NCBI GenBank assembly: GCA_902530595.1
Contig: CACAAX010000007.1
Span: 1-64,000 of the forward strand
Direction: 5' to 3'
Source: an uncultured Alphaproteobacteria bacterium
GTDB lineage: Bacteria; Pseudomonadota; Alphaproteobacteria; Rhodobacterales; Rhodobacteraceae
Length of the DNA stretch: 64,000 nucleotides
The notes under the pieces are model-generated. The model had not been told where the DNA came from. It made no database searches and saw nothing but the letters and a program-made list of their open reading frames with translations. Every line of letters starts with the position of its first letter. Position 1 is the stretch's first letter. This document shows positions 9,237-16,983 of this stretch, one piece after another. Both the position numbers and the translations under genes were made by a program.

Positions 9237-9698
9237 TCATTGCTTCCATCGAGCACTTTCATATCCTTTACCACTGTCAGCTTTAATAGAATTTTCATGG
9301 GCCTCCAGTAAAAAATCTAAGTTTAAATCGCAGTTTTTGTAGCCTTCGCTAATCACATTGAAATACTTTCTAGATGGTGGAGCAATACCATATTTTTCAA
9401 CCATAATATAGGTCATTGCTGTCACCTGAGTGCCATCTAATATGACATCTAATTCCTTCTTATCGTATAACCGTGGGTAGTCTTCATAAATATCCAGAGC
9501 TTTTTCACACTCATCAGTAATTTGAAAAACTCCTACAGGTACATGTTTACCTAAATCTTTTTCAATAGTAGCAACTGACTTAAATACTAGTCTCCAGTCT
9601 TTTAGCATTGTATTTCCCAGATATCTCGCATCGGGGCACCTGTCCGCCATTTGTCGATGGTTTAAATTCGACCCATATGCCAAATATATTTTTGTCAA
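9237..9698 (-). CDS. Gamma-glutamylcyclotransferase-fold (AIG2-like) protein
   Basis: 153 residues. The N-terminal YGSNL motif (about residues 8-12) is the substrate-binding loop of the GGCT/AIG2 fold, and the acidic residue in DIYEDYP is in the position of the catalytic Glu. The family includes gamma-glutamylcyclotransferases and gamma-glutamylamine cyclotransferases; the substrate here cannot be told. It is a single gene with its own promoter region, convergent with the NCS2 permease. Confidence 0.78.
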   Translation of the reverse strand: MTKIYLAYGSNLNHRQMADRCPDARYLGNTMLKDWRLVFKSVATIEKDLGKHVPVGVFQITDECEKALDIYEDYPRLYDKKELDVILDGTQVTAMTYIMVEKYGIAPPSRKYFNVISEGYKNCDLNLDFLLEAHENSIKADSGKGYESARWKQ

Positions 9699-9803
9699 CT
9701 ATTTCTCCTAATGAAGACATTTATTGGTCTATCATGAATAGGAAATTACGAGTAGTATTATTACTAACCAATAGTAATTTATTGTTGTAAAGGGAGTTCT
9801 CTT

Positions 9804-10037
9804 ATGGTTGACCAGATGTGGGGTTTATTCCTATATTCTGTAGTAAGCGGCATTGGGTTCGATGTATCGCATTCTATTAGTGATCTCAATCGATCCTATC
9901 TAACAAAAAATGCATGTGTTGAAGCTGCAAAATCACTGAATAAAAAACCGAATCGTGATAAACAAATCGGGCTTGATAACGGCGTTAGCATCCGTTACGT
10001 CTGTCTACTAAAGCCTAGCAATGATCCTACTACTTAG
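9804..10037 (+). CDS. Small hypothetical protein
   Basis: 77 residues, not recognised. An AAGGGAG ribosome binding site at 9789-9795 is well placed for the ATG, which argues that it is translated. The N-terminus (MWGLFLYSVVSGIG) is weakly hydrophobic and may be a poor signal sequence. Two cysteines (in NACVEAA and RYVCLL) are spaced like those of small disulfide-containing exported proteins. No partner gene is adjacent. Confidence 0.55.
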   Translation: MVDQMWGLFLYSVVSGIGFDVSHSISDLNRSYLTKNACVEAAKSLNKKPNRDKQIGLDNGVSIRYVCLLKPSNDPTT

Positions 10038-10319
10038 AAAATTTACTGTAAGAAAAAAAGCAATTTTTCAGATTTTTCAATAAGATAGTGCCTGTGGATA
10101 AAATTGTTGATAAAAAAGCTATTGACTTGCCCAGTTAAATTTAAGCCTTTTTTAGAATTTTACTGAGAATCGGTAATAAATTTTTAAGTTATTGATTTAA
10201 AAAACTTTTTTTATCTTTTTTGTCTTTTTGTTAAGATTATTTTTTAAAAATATCTTTTTGAGCATGATTCTAAACCGTCGTGGACAAAACGAATCAAGTA
10301 TAAAAGTTATCTTTTGTAG
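10038..10319. other. AT-rich intergenic block with a DnaA-box match
   Basis: This 282-base gap lies between two convergent genes. It holds one perfect match to the DnaA box consensus on the minus strand (TGTGGATAA, 10093-10101), a related TTGATAA 10 bases on, a very T-rich stretch at 10200-10260, and three GANTC sites (near 10165, 10266 and 10290), the methylation target of alphaproteobacterial CcrM. I see no gene or convincing RNA. Confidence 0.35.
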
Positions 10320-11399
10320 TTATAGTTGATAATTCGGTGTTGACAGCGATATTTTTTTCTCGTCATCAGTCATCTCTTCAGGAATTTCTTCAAAAAGGGG
10401 TGAAGACAGATACCTTTCTCCAGTATCAGGCAACATACACAAAATATTTGAGTCAGGTGGAGCATCTTTTGCAACTTCCATAGCAATTGCAAATGTTGAA
10501 CCTCCCGATATGCCTGTAATAATTCCTTCCGCTCGCGCTAATCTTTTTGCCCATGTAATTCCTTGCTCACCGGAAACGGGAAGCAACTTGTCAAAATAGT
10601 TATTATCTATCGCCTCCTGTAGAACAAATGGTATAAAATCTGGTGTCCACCCCTGGATCAAATGGGGATTCCAAGAAGAGTGACTTGTAGCTGGTGTATT
10701 ATCGGAATGTCTATCTTGCTTCAATTCACTCCCAATCAAAGCTGCATTTTCCGGCTCGGTTAAAATTATTTTGGTTCCAGGACTTTTTTCTCTTAATACC
10801 CGTCCAACTCCAGAAACAGTTCCTCCAGTACCATACCCACTAACCCAATAATCCAATCCAACATCCGAGAAGTCACTCAAAATCTCTTGTGCTGTGGTAT
10901 TTTGATGTATTTCTGCATTTGCTTCTGTTTCAAATTGTTGTGCAAAAAACCATCCATTTTTTTCGGCCAACTCTTTTGCCTTATTATACATTCCAAAACC
11001 CTTTTCGGCTCTAGGCGTTAAAACAACTTTAGCACCTAAATATCTCATAATTTTCCTCCGCTCTATCGAAAAACTGTCTGCCATAGTCACGACAAGCGGA
11101 TATCCTCTAGCCGCACATACCATTGCCAATCCGATACCCGTATTGCCACTTGTTGCTTCGACTACTGTCTGGCCTGGCTTGAGCAAGCCTTTTTGCTCGG
11201 CATTTTCTATAATACTTATTGCTAGACGGTCCTTGACTGAACTGGCGGGATTAAAAAATTCAGCTTTGACATACATATTTACATGCTTGGGTGCTAGAGT
11301 ATTTATTCTAATGCAAGGCGTATCGCCTATAGTTTCTGTTACGCTCTCATAAAGCTTGCTTTTTCCTTTAGTTGTTCGCTTTTCCAATTTTTTCTCCAT
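10320..11399 (-). CDS. cysK: Cysteine synthase-like PLP enzyme
   Basis: 359 residues of the fold-type II PLP family. The lysine lies in NPASSVKDR, the phosphate-contacting loop in SGNTG, the second glycine-rich loop in GTGGTVSGVG, and NPHLIQGWTPDFIP matches the PHxIQGxGxxFxP loop of O-acetylserine sulfhydrylases. It makes cysteine from O-acetylserine and sulfide. The N-terminus (about 18 residues, Lys-rich) and the C-terminus (about 25, acidic) are longer than in standard CysK. It follows paaK by 6 bases on the same strand, so it is probably cotranscribed with paaI-paaK, an odd place for a cysteine gene. Confidence 0.85.
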   Translation of the reverse strand: MEKKLEKRTTKGKSKLYESVTETIGDTPCIRINTLAPKHVNMYVKAEFFNPASSVKDRLAISIIENAEQKGLLKPGQTVVEATSGNTGIGLAMVCAARGYPLVVTMADSFSIERRKIMRYLGAKVVLTPRAEKGFGMYNKAKELAEKNGWFFAQQFETEANAEIHQNTTAQEILSDFSDVGLDYWVSGYGTGGTVSGVGRVLREKSPGTKIILTEPENAALIGSELKQDRHSDNTPATSHSSWNPHLIQGWTPDFIPFVLQEAIDNNYFDKLLPVSGEQGITWAKRLARAEGIITGISGGSTFAIAMEVAKDAPPDSNILCMLPDTGERYLSSPLFEEIPEEMTDDEKKISLSTPNYQL

Positions 11400-11405
11400 T
11401 TGATA

Positions 11406-12710
11406 TTATCTTTCGTCAATTACTCTTACAGCCTTTCCTTCCGACCTTGGCACCGAGCCTTTTTTTCCAACATCTACCTCAATGCTTAACCCCATAATGT
11501 CCTTTACACGTTTTTTCAGGTTAGCAGACAAATTTTCCACATAGGATTGTTCCACATCTTCTGAATTGTAGTGCTCAGTATACACTATCATCTTGTCCAT
11601 CCTTCCATCCTTAATCAGTCTAATTTGAAAATGAGGGGATAAACTATCTATTTTTAATAATTGTTCCTCAATTTGCGTGGGAAAGATATTTACCCCTCTA
11701 ATTATCATCATATCATCACTGCGGCCGGTTATTTTTTCCATCCTGCGCATAGAGCGCGCAGTACCCTTCATCAACTTTGTTAAATCCTTGGTCCTATATC
11801 TAATTATAGGAAAGGCCTCTTTGCATAAAGATGAAAAAACCAACTCACCTTTCTCCCCATCCTCTAAAACATTTCCAGTTTCCACATTGATTATCTCTGG
11901 ATAAAAATAATCTTCCCAAACGTGCAAACCGTCTTTTGACTCAACACACTCATTAGCCACTCCCGGTCCAAGTACCTCTGATAGTCCATAAATATCGACT
12001 GCATGCATATCAAATTGCGACTCAATCTCGCTACGCATAGAATTTGTCCAAGGCTCAGCTCCAAAAATACCAACTTCCAATGAAGATTTCTTAGGATCTA
12101 AACCCTGTGCTTTGAATTCATCTAAAATAGACAGAATGTAAGAGGGTGTAACGGTTATGCCTTTAGGCTTAAAATCGTTGATCAGCTGTACTTGTCTTGC
12201 TGTCATACCACCAGAAACCGGGATAACCGTTAATCCCATTTTTTCAGCCCCTCCATGCAAGCCCAGGCCACCAGTAAACAGCCCATAACCATATGCATTA
12301 TGAAGCATATCTCCCTTTTTCATGCCCGAGGCACGTAGACATCGCTCAATTAAGTGCTCCCACATTTCCAAATCATTTTTTGTGTAAGCAACAACTGTCG
12401 GTTTTCCTGTAGTGCCGGATGAAGCATGTATTCTGGCAATATCCTTTAATTTGTGTGCAAACATATTAAATGGATAATTCTTTCTAAGATCTTCTTTTGT
12501 TGTAAATGGGAATAGCTTTATATCCTCCAAATATTTCAAATCACTAGGATGGATACCGATTTCATCATACTTTTTTTTGTAAAATGCAACGTTTTTATAG
12601 GCATGATCGATAGACCACTTTAATCTAACAAGTTGTAGGGCTTTTATTTCGTCAATAGATGCAATCTCGATTGGTTCCAATTCGTGTTTTTTTGGAGTTA
12701 AATCCCTCAT
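11406..12710 (-). CDS. paaK: Phenylacetate-CoA ligase
   Basis: 434 residues, the usual length. The AMP-binding loop HASSGTTGKPTVVAYT lies at about residues 94-109 and the adenylate-forming core ends in the ITGRSDDMMIIRGVNIFPTQ hinge. It activates phenylacetate to phenylacetyl-CoA with ATP. It sits between paaI (4 bases upstream) and the cysK-like gene on the minus strand, divergent from paaABCDE, whose substrate it makes. Confidence 0.95.
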   Translation of the reverse strand: MRDLTPKKHELEPIEIASIDEIKALQLVRLKWSIDHAYKNVAFYKKKYDEIGIHPSDLKYLEDIKLFPFTTKEDLRKNYPFNMFAHKLKDIARIHASSGTTGKPTVVAYTKNDLEMWEHLIERCLRASGMKKGDMLHNAYGYGLFTGGLGLHGGAEKMGLTVIPVSGGMTARQVQLINDFKPKGITVTPSYILSILDEFKAQGLDPKKSSLEVGIFGAEPWTNSMRSEIESQFDMHAVDIYGLSEVLGPGVANECVESKDGLHVWEDYFYPEIINVETGNVLEDGEKGELVFSSLCKEAFPIIRYRTKDLTKLMKGTARSMRRMEKITGRSDDMMIIRGVNIFPTQIEEQLLKIDSLSPHFQIRLIKDGRMDKMIVYTEHYNSEDVEQSYVENLSANLKKRVKDIMGLSIEVDVGKKGSVPRSEGKAVRVIDER

Positions 12711-12714
12711 TCAT

Positions 12715-13140
12715 TTATTCCTTAAAGTTTTGCCCACCGATCGTTCTTGAAAGTCCTCTGAACTCAGCTATTTTCTGTTTCTTGTCATTAAAAACGGAAA
12801 CATCATAAATCCCTGATCGACCTGATTGACTAACCTGTCTAGCCTTTGCTATCAGCTTTTCACCTTTTTGAGCGGGTGCTATGAAGGTAATCATATTATT
12901 TTGGGCAACTGCCGCTTGATTATAGCTGTTACAGGCAAAAGCAAAAGCACTGTCTGCAAGGGTAAAAATAAATCCGCCGTGGCAAATGTCGTGCCCATTG
13001 AGGTGTTTCTGCTTTACTATTAAACTTAAATCAGCTTTTCCGGGGGCTACGCTTTCTATTTTTATTCCAATTCCCTTAGAAGCTTTATCTCTCTTCCACA
13101 TTGTCTCTGCAGATTTTTTTGCTCGTTCTAAAGGCGTCAT
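12715..13140 (-). CDS. paaI: Hydroxyphenylacetyl-CoA thioesterase PaaI
   Basis: 141 residues from the ATG at 13140, preceded by GGTGAT. The frame is open to 13260, but the family begins at MTPLERAKKSAETMW, so the shorter form is chosen. The hotdog-fold motif NGHDICHGGFIFTLADSAFA contains the PaaI active-site HGG and Asp. It hydrolyses dead-end or ring-hydroxylated phenylacetyl-CoA derivatives and so protects the CoA pool during phenylacetate breakdown. It is first in the paaI-paaK-cysK transcript. Confidence 0.9.
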   Translation of the reverse strand: MTPLERAKKSAETMWKRDKASKGIGIKIESVAPGKADLSLIVKQKHLNGHDICHGGFIFTLADSAFAFACNSYNQAAVAQNNMITFIAPAQKGEKLIAKARQVSQSGRSGIYDVSVFNDKKQKIAEFRGLSRTIGGQNFKE

Positions 13141-13305
13141 ATCACCATTCCATTGTATCGAAAATTGGACTTGCGTTAGATTAACATTAGATAAAATGCT
13201 AACACAATTTTTTTTGGTATTATTTTTCGGTTGGTATTGAAGAGCACCTCTTTTTAACATATAAAATATTTATAATTAATTAGATGTAAATGATAGGCAG
13301 ATGTT
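13141..13305. promoter_or_regulatory. Divergent promoter region paaI/paaA
   Basis: This gap of 165 bases divides the two phenylacetate transcripts. It contains separated half-sites CGTTAG (about 13173) and CTAACA (about 13198), a possible loose operator dyad, and AT-rich promoter-like sequence near 13260-13290. No PaaR/PaaX-type regulator gene is in the window. Confidence 0.35.
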
Positions 13306-14277
13306 ATGGCTAAAGAACATAAAGAAAAAATAGCTTCTTTGGAAGCATTTCAGGAAAAAATCGATCGAGATGAAAAAATAGAGCCAAAAGATTCTATGCC
13401 TGAAACCTACAGAAAAACATTGATCAGACAAATAGGACAACACGCTCATTCAGAGGTTGTGGGTATGCTTCCAGAGGGAAACTGGATCACTCGAGCCCCT
13501 ACACTTAGAAGAAAGTTATCGCTTTTAGCGAAAGTGCAAGACGAGGCAGGTCATGGGCTTTATCTTTATTGCGCTGCCGAGACTCTTGGAAAATCAAGAA
13601 TGGAAATGACCCAAGAACTTTTATCTGGAAAAGCAAAATACTCATCGATCTTTAATTACCCTACTCCTACATGGGCTGATATTGGTGCCATTGGGTGGCT
13701 TGTTGACGGCGCAGCAATAATGAACCAAATTCCCCTTTGCCGATGTTCATATGGTCCGTACGCGCGAGCAATGATAAGAATATGCAAGGAAGAAAGTTTC
13801 CACCAACGCCAAGGATATGAAATTATGCTTACTCTTGCCAAAGGAACTGCAGAGCAGAAAGAAATGGCCCAGAGAGCCTTGAACAGATGGTGGTGGCCAA
13901 GTGTTATGATGTTTGGGCCCAATGATGCTAATAGCCCTAACACTGAAAAATCTGTAAAATGGAAAATAAAAAGATATACAAACGATGAGCTGCGACAGAA
14001 ATTCGTAGATGCTATCGTCCCGCAGGCAGAAAAAATCGGCCTTGTTGTTCCCGATAAAGATTTGAAATGGGATAAAAAAAGAAATAATGGCCAAGGTGGC
14101 TATGCGTATGGTGAAATAGACTGGGACGAATTTTGGCGAGTGGTAAGGGGGGATGGACCAATGAACAATGAAAGGATATCCGCCAAACAAAAAGCATGGA
14201 ACGAAGGTAGTTGGGTCAGAGCTGCAGCACATGCACATGCCTTAAAGAAACAAACTGCATTACAGGCTGCTGAATAA
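13306..14277 (+). CDS. paaA: Phenylacetyl-CoA 1,2-epoxidase, catalytic subunit PaaA
   Basis: 323 residues. The diiron ligands are visible as two ExxH motifs: E80-H83 (in [11 protein letters not shown]) and E163-H166 (in [10 protein letters not shown]). With PaaC it forms the catalytic core that epoxidises phenylacetyl-CoA. It is the first gene of paaABCDE; paaB begins 2 bases after its stop. Confidence 0.96.
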   Translation: MAKEHKEKIASLEAFQEKIDRDEKIEPKDSMPETYRKTLIRQIGQHAHSEVVGMLPEGNWITRAPTLRRKLSLLAKVQDEAGHGLYLYCAAETLGKSRMEMTQELLSGKAKYSSIFNYPTPTWADIGAIGWLVDGAAIMNQIPLCRCSYGPYARAMIRICKEESFHQRQGYEIMLTLAKGTAEQKEMAQRALNRWWWPSVMMFGPNDANSPNTEKSVKWKIKRYTNDELRQKFVDAIVPQAEKIGLVVPDKDLKWDKKRNNGQGGYAYGEIDWDEFWRVVRGDGPMNNERISAKQKAWNEGSWVRAAAHAHALKKQTALQAAE

Positions 14278-14278
14278 A

Positions 14279-14569
14279 TTGGTTGGTGAGGAAAAAGAAA
14301 CTATCCTCTGGGAAGTTTTTATTCAGCCAAAAAATGGTCTGTCACATCGTCACTGTGGATCAATTCATGCTCCAGACCGCGAAATGGCAATGTTATCTGC
14401 AAGAAACGTATACAGTCGTAGGGGAGAAGGACAATCAATTTGGGTAGTAAGATCTATCGACATAGTATCTTCTGATCCTGATGAGAAAGAGGAAACTTTT
14501 AGTTCTGACGATAAAATTTATCGCCATCCCACTTTTTATGATGTTCCAGATGATGTAGGGCACATGTAA
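14279..14569 (+). CDS. paaB: Phenylacetyl-CoA epoxidase subunit PaaB
   Basis: 96 residues. The segment LWEVFIQPKNGLSHRHCGSIHA and the later AMLSARNVYSRRGEGQSIWVV match the small PaaB subunit that bridges the catalytic and reductase parts of the complex. The start is a TTG at 14279, 2 bases after paaA, with no good ribosome binding site; translation is probably coupled to paaA. The stop overlaps the paaC start by one base (TAATG). Confidence 0.93.
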   Translation: MVGEEKETILWEVFIQPKNGLSHRHCGSIHAPDREMAMLSARNVYSRRGEGQSIWVVRSIDIVSSDPDEKEETFSSDDKIYRHPTFYDVPDDVGHM

Positions 14570-15336
14570 TGAAAAATAATTCGGCCGATATGGTTTTTGA
14601 AGGTCTACTGAGAATAGCTGATGACAATCTAATATTAGGCCATAGAACATCAGAATGGTGTGGACATGCCCCCACGCTCGAAGAAGATCTTGCACTTCCA
14701 AATATCGCTCTGGACTTAATTGGACACGCACAAACATTGTACTGCTTGGCGTGTGAAATAGACTCTAGATATAAAAACGAGGATCAATTAGCGTTCCTGC
14801 GACTCGAACATGAATATAAAAATTTATTGCTTGTTGAGCAGGAAAACGGTGATTTTGGAAATACTGTCTTACGACTTTTCTATTTTTCAACCTTCATGAA
14901 ATATTTTTGGGAGAGAGTAAAAATTAAATGCTGCTTTAAAAAGCTAAAGGAATTCTCGGAGAAGGCATTTTTGGAAACTTCCTATCATTCGAAATATGCG
15001 TCTCAATGGGTTGTGACTTTGGGCGATGGCACAGATGAAAGCAATTTAAAAATGTCTAATGCCATTGCAAACTTAGAACCTTTCTTGGGAGAACTTTTTA
15101 ATAATGACGATTTTACTGAAATGTGCTCACAAAATGATTTCCTTCCAGAACCAAGATCGATATTTGACAGTTGGAAAAATGAAGTTGAGGCTATTCTACA
15201 AAAAGGGAATTTAGATTTTCCAGCCATTATTTTAAAGAAAAGAGGTGGACGGAAAGGTGAACACAGTGAGGCATTCGGCTACTTACTTTCAGACCTACAA
15301 TATATGCAAAGAGCGTATCCAAACTCAAGTTGGTAA
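14569..15336 (+). CDS. paaC: Phenylacetyl-CoA epoxidase subunit PaaC
   Basis: 255 residues. It shows the ferritin-like fold of PaaC (LGHRTSEWCGHAPTLEEDLA near residue 24, then LEHEYKNLLLVEQENGDF). PaaC is the structural partner of PaaA and does not itself carry the working diiron centre. The ATG overlaps the paaB stop by one base; the next gene begins 2 bases after the stop. Confidence 0.94.
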   Translation: MKNNSADMVFEGLLRIADDNLILGHRTSEWCGHAPTLEEDLALPNIALDLIGHAQTLYCLACEIDSRYKNEDQLAFLRLEHEYKNLLLVEQENGDFGNTVLRLFYFSTFMKYFWERVKIKCCFKKLKEFSEKAFLETSYHSKYASQWVVTLGDGTDESNLKMSNAIANLEPFLGELFNNDDFTEMCSQNDFLPEPRSIFDSWKNEVEAILQKGNLDFPAIILKKRGGRKGEHSEAFGYLLSDLQYMQRAYPNSSW

Positions 15337-15338
15337 AC

Positions 15339-15821
15339 ATGGAAAAAGGCACTGAAAAATTATGGGATGTCTTAAAAGACTTGACCGATCCTGAATTACC
15401 CTTCCTAACATTAGATGATTTGGGAGTAATCAGAGAAATTAAGCGCAACGATAAAAACCATGTGGTTACTATTGCTCCAACCTACATTGGATGCCCGGCT
15501 ATTTCAGTGATTGAGGAAAAAATTGCAAGTGAATTAAAAAAGATAGGTATATCGCCCATAATTGAAAAGTCATTTTCGCCACCATGGAGCTCAGATTGGA
15601 TTTCTGAAAATGGAAGGAAAAAAATGGAGGACTTTGGAATCTCACCCCCACATCCTAGGAATACAGAGACTATTGGTGATTCCTTATTAAAGGAAGTCAA
15701 GTGTCCACAATGTACATCTTATAGAACCGAAAAGGTATCTGAATTTGGCTCAACAGCATGCAAGTCACTATATAGATGTTTAGATTGCAAAGAACCCTTT
15801 GATCATTTTAAGTGTGTTTAA
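15339..15821 (+). CDS. paaD: PaaD, iron-sulfur maturation factor of phenylacetyl-CoA epoxidase
   Basis: 160 residues from the ATG at 15339; a TTG at 15330 is the in-frame alternative. The N-terminal part is a DUF59/MIP18 domain (DPELPFLTLDDLGVI, then TYIGCPA with the conserved Cys). The C-terminus is a zinc-ribbon-like CPxC ... CLDC pair that is typical of PaaD. The family is needed to assemble the metal centres of the epoxidase complex. The paaE ATG follows the stop directly. Confidence 0.92.
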   Translation: MEKGTEKLWDVLKDLTDPELPFLTLDDLGVIREIKRNDKNHVVTIAPTYIGCPAISVIEEKIASELKKIGISPIIEKSFSPPWSSDWISENGRKKMEDFGISPPHPRNTETIGDSLLKEVKCPQCTSYRTEKVSEFGSTACKSLYRCLDCKEPFDHFKCV

Positions 15822-16886
15822 ATGGTCAAACAAACATTTTACGATCTTAAAATAAACTCAATCAAGAGAGAGACAGCGGGCAGCAGTAGAATAAAATTCA
15901 GTCTACCCAACTCTCTGCACGAGAAATTTAATCATAAACCTGGCCAATATATCAGCATCAGATTCAATATGAAAGAAGACGACCACACTAGAACCTATTC
16001 CATCAGTTCTGAACCCAATAAAAACTTTATTGAGATAGGGGTCAAACATATAAAAAATGGTATGTTTTCAGAATTTCTTAAAACAAAAAAAATAGAGGAT
16101 GTAGTGCAAATATCTAACCCAGATGGTAGTTTTGTTGTTAATAGCGAAAACGCAAATCATCTCCTACTTATAGCGGCGGGGTCAGGGATTACTCCAATTA
16201 TGTCTATCTTAAAGTCTACACTAAGAAGAAATAACAAATCGAGAATAACACTTTTATTCTCAAATAAAACGTACGCCGATATGATGTACAAAACAGAAAT
16301 ACAGGATTTAAAAGATAAGTATCTTGATAGGTTATTAGTTTTTAACTTTTTTTCAAGAGAGATCCAGAGCACAGAATTTCTGAATGGACGAATAACGCGA
16401 GATAAAATAGCGTATTTAAGCGACGCAAATCTTATTGATCTGGAAGATTTAGACCAATGTTTTATTTGTGGACCATTAGATATGACTAAATCCTTGCAAT
16501 CATATTTAAAAGACAAAGGAGTGGCAGAAAAAAAAATTATGACTGAATTATTTTTTGTGGCTACGGATAAAAATATAGAAGATATTTCCCAAAGTTTAGA
16601 TACTGGGGAGAGTAAAATAGAGCTTCTAATAGACGGAAGTAAAAAATCTTTTCTTATGAGTAAGAATGACGATTTTATAGATAAAGCTAACCAAAATGGA
16701 ATTAATGTGCCTTATTCTTGTAAAAACGGCATGTGCGCAACTTGTAGATGCAAAGTGAGTTCTGGTGAAGCAAGAATGAAAAAGAACTACTCTTTGGAAG
16801 AATGGGAAATAAAAAAAGGATTTGTGTTGTCGTGCCAATTAGAACCAATAGACAAAGAAATATCTCTTGATTTTGACATCATATAA
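15822..16886 (+). CDS. paaE: Phenylacetyl-CoA epoxidase reductase PaaE
   Basis: 354 residues. The order is an FAD-binding ferredoxin reductase domain (RTYSISS at about residues 58-64), an NAD(P)-binding domain (AAGSGITPIMSIL) and a C-terminal plant-type [2Fe-2S] ferredoxin with cysteines C300, C305, C308 and C338. It passes electrons from NADPH to the PaaA diiron site. It is the last gene of paaABCDE; the lower pathway genes do not follow it. Confidence 0.95.
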   Translation: MVKQTFYDLKINSIKRETAGSSRIKFSLPNSLHEKFNHKPGQYISIRFNMKEDDHTRTYSISSEPNKNFIEIGVKHIKNGMFSEFLKTKKIEDVVQISNPDGSFVVNSENANHLLLIAAGSGITPIMSILKSTLRRNNKSRITLLFSNKTYADMMYKTEIQDLKDKYLDRLLVFNFFSREIQSTEFLNGRITRDKIAYLSDANLIDLEDLDQCFICGPLDMTKSLQSYLKDKGVAEKKIMTELFFVATDKNIEDISQSLDTGESKIELLIDGSKKSFLMSKNDDFIDKANQNGINVPYSCKNGMCATCRCKVSSGEARMKKNYSLEEWEIKKGFVLSCQLEPIDKEISLDFDII

Positions 16887-16983
16887 ATGACAAATTAATT
16901 CCCTAATCATTACTTAAATTTATTTGCTCAATCACTTGCTTTTTATAAGATATCCTTGTTAATATTTTATTTACTAGGGGGAT

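Noticed and set aside
10038-10319. Firm call of a replication origin
   Set aside because: Only one perfect DnaA box and no typical origin neighbours; reported as an observation only.
13141-13260. N-terminal extension of paaI
   Set aside because: The family N-terminus begins at the internal ATG at 13140; the extra 40 residues look unrelated and Lys/Asn/Gln-rich.
13747-14238. Minus-strand frame opposite paaA
   Set aside because: It is antisense to a strongly conserved gene; the sequence is a Cys/His/Phe-rich shadow.
16887-16983. Glycine or SAM riboswitch ahead of the FAD-GcvT operon
   Set aside because: The 97-base leader is too short and lacks the conserved aptamer elements; only a promoter-like TATAAGAT is seen.
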